DNA of 27,570 nt from Pseudomonas sp. (GTDB taxonomy: Bacteria > Pseudomonadota > Gammaproteobacteria > Pseudomonadales > Pseudomonadaceae). The notes beneath the pieces were generated by a model. The model did no database searches and was not told where the DNA came from. It worked only from the letters and a program-made list of their open reading frames with translations. This document shows, one piece after another, positions 15,523-24,900 of the stretch. A program made the position numbers and the translations under genes. Within the stretch, counting starts at the first letter, position 1. Every line of letters starts with the position of its first letter. The stretch covers positions 1 to 27,570 of the forward strand of contig DNMQ01000256.1 of NCBI GenBank assembly GCA_003488145.1, in the 5' to 3' direction.

Positions 15523-18180
15523 TCAAAACTCGTATTTTTCTTTGCGTTGGATGAAGGCATCGCGTCCGCCTTCCAGGATGCTGGCCACCTGATCGCGGAT
15601 TTCAGGCACATCAATGGAGCCTTGGGCATCAAAGCCAAGAGAGCCCTGATCTCCGGAGGCAGTAAACACCCCAATCCACTCGGCATCGCCAAAGACCGGA
15701 ATGTTGGCATTGTGGGTCGCGAACAGGAACTGGCGATTGGTTTTTGCCTCACGAAGCTCATGCACGATGCGCTCGGCGATAAAGGCGTTGTCCAGGTTGT
15801 CTTCTGGCTGATCCATGACTAGGGGATCGACGTTCTCCAGCAGCAGCATGTGCAGGATGGCCGTACACTGCTGGCCGGTCGACAGCTTACTCAGCGGTCT
15901 GAAAAGCGGCTCCGCATTGCTGTGAGACACGTTGAGCGAGATGTCGATTCGGTGATCCAACTCCAACGCCTCCAGCTTCATCAGTCGAGATGCCGGCAGC
16001 TTGGTTAGGGCATTGGCGACCAAGGGCGTTACCCCCCAACCTGCCTCCAAGGCTGATTCACCATCTCGTATTGCCTGAGCCAAGGCCAGCGGGCTTATCG
16101 TCTCAGGCTCGTCAATCCACGCCAGGCGCCTTTCACCAACCCCCTCCAGACGACATGCCAGCAAAAAGGCTTTCAGTGGTGTGCGATTCGCGTCGGGAAC
16201 CACCTCAACCTTCAGCTTGCCCTCAAGGCGGCGATTCAGCTTCTTCGCGGCGCCTTGCAGCGCTGTGATGTGCTGGCTGCGCAAGTCGGACAGCTCAGCC
16301 AACAAGTTGCGACGCTCCTGTTGCTGCGCCTCCAGCAATTTGTCGTAGGTTTCAATACGTGCAGCCAAGGGCTTGATCCGCTCGATGTCCTGCATCAATC
16401 GCTGATAAGCAACGCCGACTTCCTGGCCGCTCTTGCCGGCCATACTGGGCAAGCTACGCAGGGCCTTCTCAAGCTCAGCCTCGCCCAGCTGCAGAGACGC
16501 CTTCCAGACCTCGATCTGAGCCTGAAACTGCTGTTCTCCCGCGACCAGCTCGGCCTGCATGGTTTGCAGATGCTGCGCAAAGCTTTGCTGTAACCGCTCC
16601 AGGATCGTACGGACAGGCGTCAGCTGGGCCGCACCGGGGAGGCCTTCAAGAGCTTTGTCGCTGATGAAGGTCAGGTCAGGCAAATTGTCCTGCAGCCCAG
16701 CCAAGCCATCGCGCAAATGCTGAAACTCCTCGCTAGCCCGAGCGGCAATCTGCCGTTCACGAGCCAGCAAGGGGGTTTTCGCCAGTTTTTCCTGGATGCC
16801 TAGCGCCTGGAAACCTTGCAGTTGCTCCTGGAGCTTGGGCAGACGATCTACCGTGGCTTTCAGATCGTCGTATTCACTCAAGGACTTGATCAGCTTGTGC
16901 TGATTTTCTTGCAGGCGCTTTTTAAGCTCTGCATTGCGATGGGTGAAGTCGCCATCCTGGGGCAAGAATCGGTCCAGCAGCCGGATGCGGCTCTGCTCAT
17001 CCTGGGCTAGCTCGTAAATTTCGTTCTGCCCATAGATGTCGATACCCGGCAACAGGTCGCGTGGCAGCAGCGTGGACACATTGCCATGCTCGTCGCGCAC
17101 GATGGGGGGTTCGCCATAACGCCGAGACACCCGGTAATGCTTGCCATGCTGCGCAGAAGACACGATATCGACTTCGATGCGGCCAGCCGATTTACCCAGG
17201 TTCTCCTTGATGATGTCCTGATGCAGCTTCTGCGCCTGCCTGCCCTGCGGTGGAGTATCCAGAACGTAGCGCAGGCACTCCAACAAGGTGGATTTACCCG
17301 TGCCACGACCACCGATGACGGTGTTCAAGTGCTCGGAAAAGGCGATCTGCACCCCATCCAGATAGCCGCCAGAGATGCTCATCCGCAGAATTTTGCCGAC
17401 AGGGCTCTCGGATTGCTGAGAGTTCAGACGAATGCGTGAGCCAGGATCGAGAAAGGCGACCTTGAACGCCGAAAACGTCGGCCTGGTCATCTTGATCCAA
17501 CAGGTAGCTCCAGACTGCTCCAGGTCCTCTGGTCTAGCCACGTCCTTGGCATTGATGATCGCCATTGGCCGTTCACGCTGATAGGCGGGCACCTTGTTGA
17601 GCAGCACTTTCCGATAGAAGTCGTCATCGACTCCTCTCAAGTCTTCAACTGGGCCAGGGATCTGCGCAGCCCTAAGCTTGGGCACCTTCCATACATGATT
17701 GAGCTTCTGCTTGAGCACCCCACTGTCAGCCGTAGAGTGTGCCGCGTAGATGAAGCCACCTAGCTCATCAACAACCTTCGCTATCAATTGCTCGGAGCTA
17801 AGCTTGGAAGGGCTGGTGCAGTCTTCGGGGTTTAGCAGTTCGAGACGCCCCAGATAGCGCTCCAACCGCTGGCTGGGAGTGTCCTCTGAAAACAGACAGA
17901 CAAAATGGGTCTTGTCGTTCGAGGCGATCTCGAAACCGGGAAAGACCACGATGCCATGAGGTTCCAGCACATTCCGCAGTGCATCGACGCTGGCAACGCT
18001 GCCATGGTCAGCCAAACCGACAACCTTGATGCCGAGTTCCAGGCACTTGTCCAGAACGGCCTGGTTGTATTGCTCCTCGCTCAAACTGTGCTCGCGTCCC
18101 CGATAAGCCTGGTTGTAGCCAACCGGGTTGACTTGCAGTGCGCAGCGCCAGAAGCGTGCATGGGTGTACTGATCACTCAT
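15523..18180 (-). CDS. trlF: TrlF-family PHP-domain / ABC-type ATPase
   Basis: This 885-aa protein has an N-terminal PHP-like metal-dependent phosphoesterase domain: VVGLADHGS (53-61), VFPGFEI (79-85), H92 and AAHST (146-150). The usual first HxH motif is not evident. Walker A GGRGTGKST is at 290-298. A long helical, coiled-coil-prone region (about 400-680) separates it from the second ATPase half, with STGQQ (767-771) as ABC signature, VMDQPEDNLD (788-797) as Walker B and ATHNANI (821-827) as H-loop. This is the SMC/RecN-like split ATPase of the TrlF family. It begins five bases after pglX, with its AAGGA inside the pglX end. A nuclease effector is a natural inference, not shown. Confidence 0.88.
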   Translation of the reverse strand: MSDQYTHARFWRCALQVNPVGYNQAYRGREHSLSEEQYNQAVLDKCLELGIKVVGLADHGSVASVDALRNVLEPHGIVVFPGFEIASNDKTHFVCLFSEDTPSQRLERYLGRLELLNPEDCTSPSKLSSEQLIAKVVDELGGFIYAAHSTADSGVLKQKLNHVWKVPKLRAAQIPGPVEDLRGVDDDFYRKVLLNKVPAYQRERPMAIINAKDVARPEDLEQSGATCWIKMTRPTFSAFKVAFLDPGSRIRLNSQQSESPVGKILRMSISGGYLDGVQIAFSEHLNTVIGGRGTGKSTLLECLRYVLDTPPQGRQAQKLHQDIIKENLGKSAGRIEVDIVSSAQHGKHYRVSRRYGEPPIVRDEHGNVSTLLPRDLLPGIDIYGQNEIYELAQDEQSRIRLLDRFLPQDGDFTHRNAELKKRLQENQHKLIKSLSEYDDLKATVDRLPKLQEQLQGFQALGIQEKLAKTPLLARERQIAARASEEFQHLRDGLAGLQDNLPDLTFISDKALEGLPGAAQLTPVRTILERLQQSFAQHLQTMQAELVAGEQQFQAQIEVWKASLQLGEAELEKALRSLPSMAGKSGQEVGVAYQRLMQDIERIKPLAARIETYDKLLEAQQQERRNLLAELSDLRSQHITALQGAAKKLNRRLEGKLKVEVVPDANRTPLKAFLLACRLEGVGERRLAWIDEPETISPLALAQAIRDGESALEAGWGVTPLVANALTKLPASRLMKLEALELDHRIDISLNVSHSNAEPLFRPLSKLSTGQQCTAILHMLLLENVDPLVMDQPEDNLDNAFIAERIVHELREAKTNRQFLFATHNANIPVFGDAEWIGVFTASGDQGSLGFDAQGSIDVPEIRDQVASILEGGRDAFIQRKEKYEF

Positions 18181-18185
18181 GATGC

Positions 18186-21100
18186 CTATTCCTTGCGAGC
18201 GGCCAATTTCTCTGCCAGCGTCAGGTGATGGTCATTGATGCGTTCGCCCTTGAACACCGGGAACCAGGGTGCAGACTCGACGTCCTTGCCGCGATCCTTG
18301 TCCCACTTGATGTTGAGCTTGGGCTTTTTGTTGATGCGCAGGACTTCAGCCGTCACAAAGGGGCGGATGTTCAAGCGTACACCGTCGTTCAGGTCGGGAC
18401 TCCATCCGATAGGTTGCTCGGTCAGCGGCTTCCAGCGGACGAAAATATCGTAAGGCGCCTCGCCCTCCTGGATGAGCTCCAAGCGACGCTTTAGATCCTG
18501 GGCCGCAGCCAAGCGAACTTGGGCACCGTCGATCCCGTCGCGCACCCCAGCCTCCTGCTGGCGAATCCAATCGCCCAAGTAGGTGTGGATCAGGCGCTCC
18601 AGGTTCTTGGCATCAAGCTTGTGGTAGTTGACCAGCGCGCTAAAGCCGTCTTTCTGGCCATCCCATACATGCCAAATGAAGGGGCGGTGGTGGAATAGCT
18701 TGGCGTGCTGCTCGAAAAACTTGTCGCGCAACCAGACGTCCAGGCCCTTGCCGGCGCAGTCGGCATCGGCCAGCAGCTTGTCTAGCACGGCGGGCTTCCA
18801 GCTGCCGGGCTGCACGGTCTCCCAGGCTGCAATCAGCAGCTTGAGTAGCCGGTCATGCGCGGGCGCCTCGCCGCGCACCGAGGGCAGGCAGACGATGCCG
18901 TCATCGTCGGTGTGCTCGGCCAGTTGGTCGCAGCAGGCAATCCAGGTGCGGGCCTCATTGGCCAGTTCCATTGCCGTGTCACTCTCGGCCGGCCAGCGGT
19001 ATCCGGCCAGCCGGGCGACGGCGACTTGCAGCGTGTCGGTAGCGGGCTGCGGGTGGCCGTGGAACAGCCATTGCGTGGGGTCGTCGGAGTACGGCTTGGG
19101 TAGACCGTTGGGGTAGCGCTCGGCGGCAACCTTCTGCCAAAAAGCCAGGTCGAAAGGGACCTTCGCCAAAGTGGCCACGGTCACATTGACTTTTTGGTCT
19201 ATTCGCCGCACGGCCTTTGTGTAGTTTTCGCTTGTGCAAAAGCACCAAAGGGCAGGCAGATTACTGTCGTCAACGGGGACCAGAGTGGCCGCGCTCTTCC
19301 CAAATACCTCGCCGGTGTAAAGGGTGGCCGACAGTACTCTCATTTGCGTGATTCTCAGACCACGCCTGCCCCAAGCGGCCTTGCCTTTGACGTAAGCGCC
19401 TGGAAACTGACCGACAATTTCGCCATCGGCTCCCCACCGAATCACATCCGACCGCCCTGTGTAGTGTTGGGTTTCGACTGCATTTTGGACGAACGGCACG
19501 AAAGGCTGCCTCCAGCCTGTATCCCAGAACTGGAAGACAAATCTGTCGAGGTCTCCAGAGGTCAACCCTTCGAGACTCTTCGCATGCCGTTCTAGCAATT
19601 CTCCGCCTTCGCCAAGTTCGAGCGTAAGTCGGAAGTCCGGGTTTCCAATCTGAGACGCCTGCGGAATTAGCTCGATGCCACCAAGTTGAAGCAGGACCTT
19701 CTTCTCTTCGATTGATTTCGGCGGAACTGCATTGATGCCGAGAAATGCTGCGTCTGCGCCGGGCATTCTCCTTTCTGCAATCAAGAGTGTTGCAAGCGGT
19801 CCTCGCTCACCGAAGTGCTCCCACGCCTCTTCTCCCAAAGCCGCTAGCGTGGAAATTTGGCAGCTCCTCAGAAACCACTCCCTGAATGCGGCGTAAGTCT
19901 GAAGGAACCACCAATTCTGGGGGCTCACAATGGAGAAAATGCCGTCGTCAACAGTTAATTGATGACACCTTTCAATAAAGACGGTCGCCAAATCATTCTT
20001 TGCCTCTGGAAAATTCGCGCCGCAGTATTTCCTCAATAGGTCACATTGTTTGCCGCGTACCAAGTACGGCACGTTGGTAACCACAAACTGGTAGCGACCA
20101 TCCAGCAGCCGAGCAGCGTCCAGCAAGCCCTTGGCGGTGAGCGCCAGGTCCCAACTGTCGTCTTGGAGCTCATTGGCCTGACCCAACAGGGCGGCCGGGC
20201 GTTCGGTGGCCAGCGCGAGCGCCAGTAGGTCGCGCAGGGTGTCGAAGCTGGAGGTGGCCAGGTCATGCTTCAGGCTGCGCGCCGGGTCCAGCAGGCTCCC
20301 CAGTAGCGGCGCCTGCGCGAAGCTGGCGTGCAACAAGCGCAGTTCCTGTCGCAGGTAGGCGGCGTTGGCGGCGTCGTCCGGCACCAAGGCCATCCAGTCT
20401 TCGGGTTTGGCCGCCACCTTCAGGCCGCAGCAGGCCACCTGTGGCGCGGGCATGTCGGCGCGCACGCCCAGCGGGTCGCCGTTCTCGTCCGGGAAGCGCC
20501 AGGCCGCCAGGGCCAGCGCGAAGACAGCGATTTCCACGCAGCGGGCGTCCAGTTCCAGGCCGTGCAGGTTGTCGGCCAGCACGGCGTCCACCGCGTCCAT
20601 CGCACTCAGCCCCTCGGCCGTCATGCGCATGGGCACCAGCAGCAGGAATGCTGCCACCAGGAAGTGGCCCGAGCCGCAGCACGGGTCCAGCAGCTTGAAC
20701 TCGTTCAATCGGTTAGGCCAGCCTTCGAACTCGCCGGCCGCCGGTGTGCCATCGTCCAGCGTGCGCAGGTAGGTCAGCGGCACGGGGCAGGTCTGGCCAG
20801 GGTGGCGCGTCACCCACCAGGCACCCAGCGAGTTGTGGAGCAGGAAGTCCACCATATAGGGCTCGGTGAAGAGCTGGGTGACGGCGGGTAGTTCGTCAGC
20901 ACCTATCTTCACTTCCGAGGCGTTGACCTCGTCCTTGCGCTTGGACTGCCAGAACTGGTAAACCCAGCCCAGACTATCGCTAGCCTTGAAGACCTCGGGG
21001 GACAGCGCGGACAGAAGGCGCTCCAACTCGCGCTGGTGTTCGGGCGCAAAGGCGAGCTCGAACACCGGGCTGTGCGGCTTGAACACCTGCGGCAGCATGC

Positions 21101-21536
21101 GGGCAGCCAGCTTGCCTGCTAGCTCCCAGTGAGTTTTGGCGCCCATGGCCAGGTCGGGGTGGCTGTCTACCATATCGCGGCAGTCGTCGAGCGATACCGG
21201 GGCCCCGGGCTCCCACATTAGAAGGCCGTTCTCCGCCAGGAAGCGGGCAAAGAGCATACGGTGCCAGTGCTCGTAGGCGACTTCCCACACCAGATGCTGA
21301 ATGTTTTGGCTGTCGTCCTTAGCCTTGGCGTCGCCCAGTGCGCGACCGTGGGTCCGCAGGCGGCGGCGCAGTGCCTTGTGGTCATCACCCAGGTAGTCTG
21401 GGGCCCTGGACTCACAAACGGCCAACTGCGCTAGGGCGGCCTGTGCCGCTTTTTCTGCTACGTCGCGGGCGGCTTTTACGGTGTTTTCCAATTGAGAGCG
21501 CAGTGGCTTGGCCAGAGGGGCGTTCATCGTGCTCAT
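18186..21536 (-). CDS. pglX: BREX adenine-specific DNA methyltransferase PglX
   Basis: The 1,116-aa product carries SAM-binding motif I, LLDPCCGSGHFLVAAF (282-297), and catalytic motif IV NVPY (488-491), where most N6-adenine methyltransferases have NPPY. Residues 1-280 are the N-terminal helical region; residues after about 495 hold the target-recognition and C-terminal parts. In type 1 BREX, PglX marks host DNA at a non-palindromic site so that self is distinguished from phage. The start ATG overlaps the preceding stop by four bases. Base composition is mosaic: about 19,190-20,050 is roughly 50-55 percent GC in hand-counted blocks, with about 73 percent in blocks on both sides. The length is a little below the usual 1,200 aa. 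Confidence 0.94.
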   Translation of the reverse strand: MSTMNAPLAKPLRSQLENTVKAARDVAEKAAQAALAQLAVCESRAPDYLGDDHKALRRRLRTHGRALGDAKAKDDSQNIQHLVWEVAYEHWHRMLFARFLAENGLLMWEPGAPVSLDDCRDMVDSHPDLAMGAKTHWELAGKLAARMLPQVFKPHSPVFELAFAPEHQRELERLLSALSPEVFKASDSLGWVYQFWQSKRKDEVNASEVKIGADELPAVTQLFTEPYMVDFLLHNSLGAWWVTRHPGQTCPVPLTYLRTLDDGTPAAGEFEGWPNRLNEFKLLDPCCGSGHFLVAAFLLLVPMRMTAEGLSAMDAVDAVLADNLHGLELDARCVEIAVFALALAAWRFPDENGDPLGVRADMPAPQVACCGLKVAAKPEDWMALVPDDAANAAYLRQELRLLHASFAQAPLLGSLLDPARSLKHDLATSSFDTLRDLLALALATERPAALLGQANELQDDSWDLALTAKGLLDAARLLDGRYQFVVTNVPYLVRGKQCDLLRKYCGANFPEAKNDLATVFIERCHQLTVDDGIFSIVSPQNWWFLQTYAAFREWFLRSCQISTLAALGEEAWEHFGERGPLATLLIAERRMPGADAAFLGINAVPPKSIEEKKVLLQLGGIELIPQASQIGNPDFRLTLELGEGGELLERHAKSLEGLTSGDLDRFVFQFWDTGWRQPFVPFVQNAVETQHYTGRSDVIRWGADGEIVGQFPGAYVKGKAAWGRRGLRITQMRVLSATLYTGEVFGKSAATLVPVDDSNLPALWCFCTSENYTKAVRRIDQKVNVTVATLAKVPFDLAFWQKVAAERYPNGLPKPYSDDPTQWLFHGHPQPATDTLQVAVARLAGYRWPAESDTAMELANEARTWIACCDQLAEHTDDDGIVCLPSVRGEAPAHDRLLKLLIAAWETVQPGSWKPAVLDKLLADADCAGKGLDVWLRDKFFEQHAKLFHHRPFIWHVWDGQKDGFSALVNYHKLDAKNLERLIHTYLGDWIRQQEAGVRDGIDGAQVRLAAAQDLKRRLELIQEGEAPYDIFVRWKPLTEQPIGWSPDLNDGVRLNIRPFVTAEVLRINKKPKLNIKWDKDRGKDVESAPWFPVFKGERINDHHLTLAEKLAARKE

Positions 21537-21919
21537 TTCATGTCCTTGGATTCATCTTGCTCGGAGCCGCCTCGCCGATAATGCGAGGACTCTCTCCAAC
21601 CACTCAGCTGGTGACTGAAAGGGCGCCAATCCGCTGGCCTGAACAGTCGAGCGATGTATTCGTGCGCTGTACCTGGCTCCCAGCCATAGCGTTCCGAGAA
21701 ACGGTCGAGGAAGCCGAGAAAATGGAAGTACGCCTGCGGCTGGAGCTCAGCCCAAAGCCGCTCTCCGATGTAATTCCCATTACCTGGTTCGTCGTATTCG
21801 ACGATGCGGCGATGAAGCTGCAGCATGAACTCGTCGATAACCGCAGCGACATCATCACGCTCAAGGCCAAGATTGCCGGCGACTTCATCCAGAAGGAGCT
21901 GATCTTTTTTCGGGGTCAT
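21533..21919 (-). CDS. Unknown 128-aa protein between brxC and pglX
   Basis: The frame overlaps brxC by four bases at its start and pglX by four bases at its end, so it is firmly part of the translated operon. The N-terminal 38 residues (KKDQLLLDEVAGNLGLERDD, then VAAVIDEFMLQLHRRI) have a helical pattern loosely like HU/IHF proteins, but the beta-arm is absent. Residues 45-90 are rich in aromatic residues (QPQAYFHFLGFLDRFSERYGW), and the tail is polar. I do not recognise a family and it is not part of the six-gene BREX core. A role as a small partner of BrxC or PglX is only a guess from position. Confidence 0.8.
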   Translation of the reverse strand: MTPKKDQLLLDEVAGNLGLERDDVAAVIDEFMLQLHRRIVEYDEPGNGNYIGERLWAELQPQAYFHFLGFLDRFSERYGWEPGTAHEYIARLFRPADWRPFSHQLSGWRESSHYRRGGSEQDESKDMK

Positions 21920-24900
21920 AGCGCTACCGGCCCTTGCTTCAGCTTCTCGGCCAGCAGTTGCTCAACCTCGACCAGCCAGGCCTTGAGCTCGCTCTCGTCA
22001 TTCAGCGTGCGTTTGGGGATGCTGACGCGCACCACGTTAGGCTTGAGCAGCTGCACGGCCGCGTGCCGAGCGGCATCGAAGCGGCTGGCAAGCGCTTGGG
22101 TTTTGGAGATCCAGTGTTGCAGGGCGCATTCGTCTAGGGCGTCTTGCAGCTTTTCCGGAGACGACAGGTCGATGTGCTGCAGAGCGTTCAGGTTGTGGGC
22201 CTTGGTCAACTGGGCGCGTTGCTCGTCGCTGAGCTTCAGCCAATCGCTATCTGCCGCGAGCTGGGACCATTGCTGGTCGTACACGGCCTGGTAGCCAGCC
22301 AGCTTGGCATTGAGCGCCGTGCGCAGGATATCGGCGGTACGGTCTAACAGTGGACGTACCTGGTCAGGCTCGGCCAGCAGGCTGCGCTGATGGAGCACAG
22401 CATCAAAGTTGGCCTTGAGCTCTGAATATGGCCCCAACTCCTTGGCATGCTCCAACAGGCTGCTGAGTTGATGCCATACCGGCAGGCGCTTCTGGATAGC
22501 CTCTCCCTTCGCTCCCCACAGCTTCGCCAGCCCGGTCAGCTCATCAAAACGAGTGAACAACTCCAGCAGCTGCGCATTGCCAGCTTGCCCTTCAACAGCC
22601 TCGATAGGGGTCAGCTGGGGATGCTCGGGAGCAGGGGCTGCCCCGCCAGCCTTGCTCGCCAATTCCCTCAGTTTGGCCATCAGCTGTGGAGCCTTGGCCA
22701 GCTCCTCCTTGGGTTGGCAAGGCACACCAATAGCCGTGAATAGCTGGCGAATCTTGATCAGCTGCGGCGGAGAAATGGTAATGGACTCCTGGCGGAAGCT
22801 GGCCTGAGTGAGCTTGTTGCGATCCAGACTCTTGGCATCCACCGGCTTGCTGGCCGCGTCTTGAGCACGGATATGTCCGGAAGCAAGCAACGCAAACAGC
22901 GCCCCATCAATGGCATCACGCGGCCAGCCATAGGGCGGGCTTTCGAAATTCTCGCGTATCTCTGCTCCCTTCTTGCCTGGTCCGATGAATGCCAGACTTT
23001 TTTGGCAAACCGGGTGCTTGTCAGCCTCTTGGCTGTGGCCTACGGCCTTGATTGCTTCCAGATTGCCCTTGCGAGCTTCGTCTAGCACCTTGCTCCACTG
23101 ATCACTGTCGGCCACATCGAACTGGCTGTACAGGCGAACAGCTGAGGCCCTGGCAGCGCGGTTAATGCGATCAGCCAGCTCATTTCCTTCGGTGACCTCT
23201 TGCCCGCCAGCCTGGAAGACCCGCACGCCGGCAAACAGTTTGTCGAGTAGTTGCTGTAGCTCCTTCTCGGCGTTACGTTCGCGGCTTTCCATCGAACGCT
23301 TGGCATCGTGGCCTTCCTCGGTCGCCGTCGAGCCTTTCTTGCTAAGAGTGCCCTTAGCCGCCCCTAGAGCTACGATGGCGTCTGAGAGTGCGGTTTTGTG
23401 TTGGTCGGGCAGATAAACGAACAGCGTCGGATTATCCACGCTCTTCGATTTGGCCTCCGCCAGTACGGTTTTTTCGTCACTCTGCCAGCCGTCCTGGATC
23501 CACAGGTACAACGCCTGGGCATTATCCTTGGGCAAGGTGTCATCGTAGATCGGGAGCAGACGTCGCTCGACATTGTCCTTGCCCTGCACAACACGCACTT
23601 TTTTCAGTACATCGGCAAAACGAGCCTTGAAAAGCTCAGCACGCCGCTGCTCGACACGTTGTGGTGCTGCTTTCAGCTCGGCTTCCTGGGCACGAAACTC
23701 GTCATGCCAAGCACTGGACTCTCGGGTTTGCAGCCGATATTCGGTACCGCTTCTGCCGGCTAGAGCCATGATCAGGCGATCCTTATCCTGAAGCTCCGTC
23801 AGAAGATCGGGGAGCTGCTTGCGTAGCTCACTGGAGCCCGCTGATAAATCGGTGACCAGCAAGTCGGCCAGGACATCCTCGGTCGCCTTCAAGCCAGTTT
23901 CCAGTGCCGCATCCGCTGGTAGCTTATTGATCAGGTAGATGAGCTTGAGCAGCTTGGCCTTGAGCTGGGCCTGTGCATCTCCAGCGGCGAATCGCTGGAC
24001 GTTTTCGAACACCTCCTTGGACAACTGGGCAGTTGAAACCAGGTTCGCGGCAATCTGGTCATAGAGGAAATCGCCGGAAACTACATGGCCCAGCGGCTGG
24101 TCAGCAGTGGCCACCACGGCCTCATGCACCACGCGAAGCTGGCTACGCAGTTGCGAAACGGTGCCCGTCGTGTCGATGTTGCGCAGGACGCGCTCCCAGA
24201 AGCGGCGGCGCACTGGCAGGATCGGATAGTCAGCGGTCATCACCTTTTCGTCATCGGTGACGTGCTCCAGCTTGGTTCCCCGCAAATGCCGGGAGATTTC
24301 CCCCAGATTTTCACGCCAAACCTGCTCAACCTCAGGTTGCGCTGTTGGCTTCTTGGCCAGGATGATCTGGCGAGTGACGTTTTCCACATCCCAATCGCCA
24401 AGCATGACTGGAACGGGGAACCGCGCCATCAGCCGTTGAAGGTTGGGCGTGCCAGACAGTGCTGACTGGCCCGTACCGACAAACAACAGCTTGCCCTTGA
24501 GGTGTTTGGTGAGGGTTTCAGTAACCTCTTGAACCTGGAACGCCTTCTCGGAGTCGTTGCCGATGTACTGCTGCACCTCATCAAGCACGATCAGGGTCAG
24601 CGGAAACTTGCCGTCAACGGAGAGCGCTTCATCGAGGGCACTCACCATCTGCTCACTGGACACATCCGTGACCTGTGGGAATTGAGCCTTGAGCAACTGG
24701 CGAGCCTCGGCCTCTGTATGGGCCAACCCAGGGCGAGCCGCCAACAAAGCTTTGGCCAAATGTCCGGAGACGTACATGTGGGGCAGCTCTTGAGCGAGTG
24801 AGCGACCAGCGGCATGGAGTCCAGACTCCACCTCATCCAGCAGGCCTTCTCGCTTGAGCCACATGACGAATTGGGCCTGGTTGAGCTGTTCCGGCAGCCC

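Noticed and set aside
14261..18180. PARIS-type AriA/AriB pair inside BREX
   Set aside because: The ATPase has a PHP domain of the TrlF type, and the partner has an AlbA_2 domain, not a TOPRIM nuclease domain.
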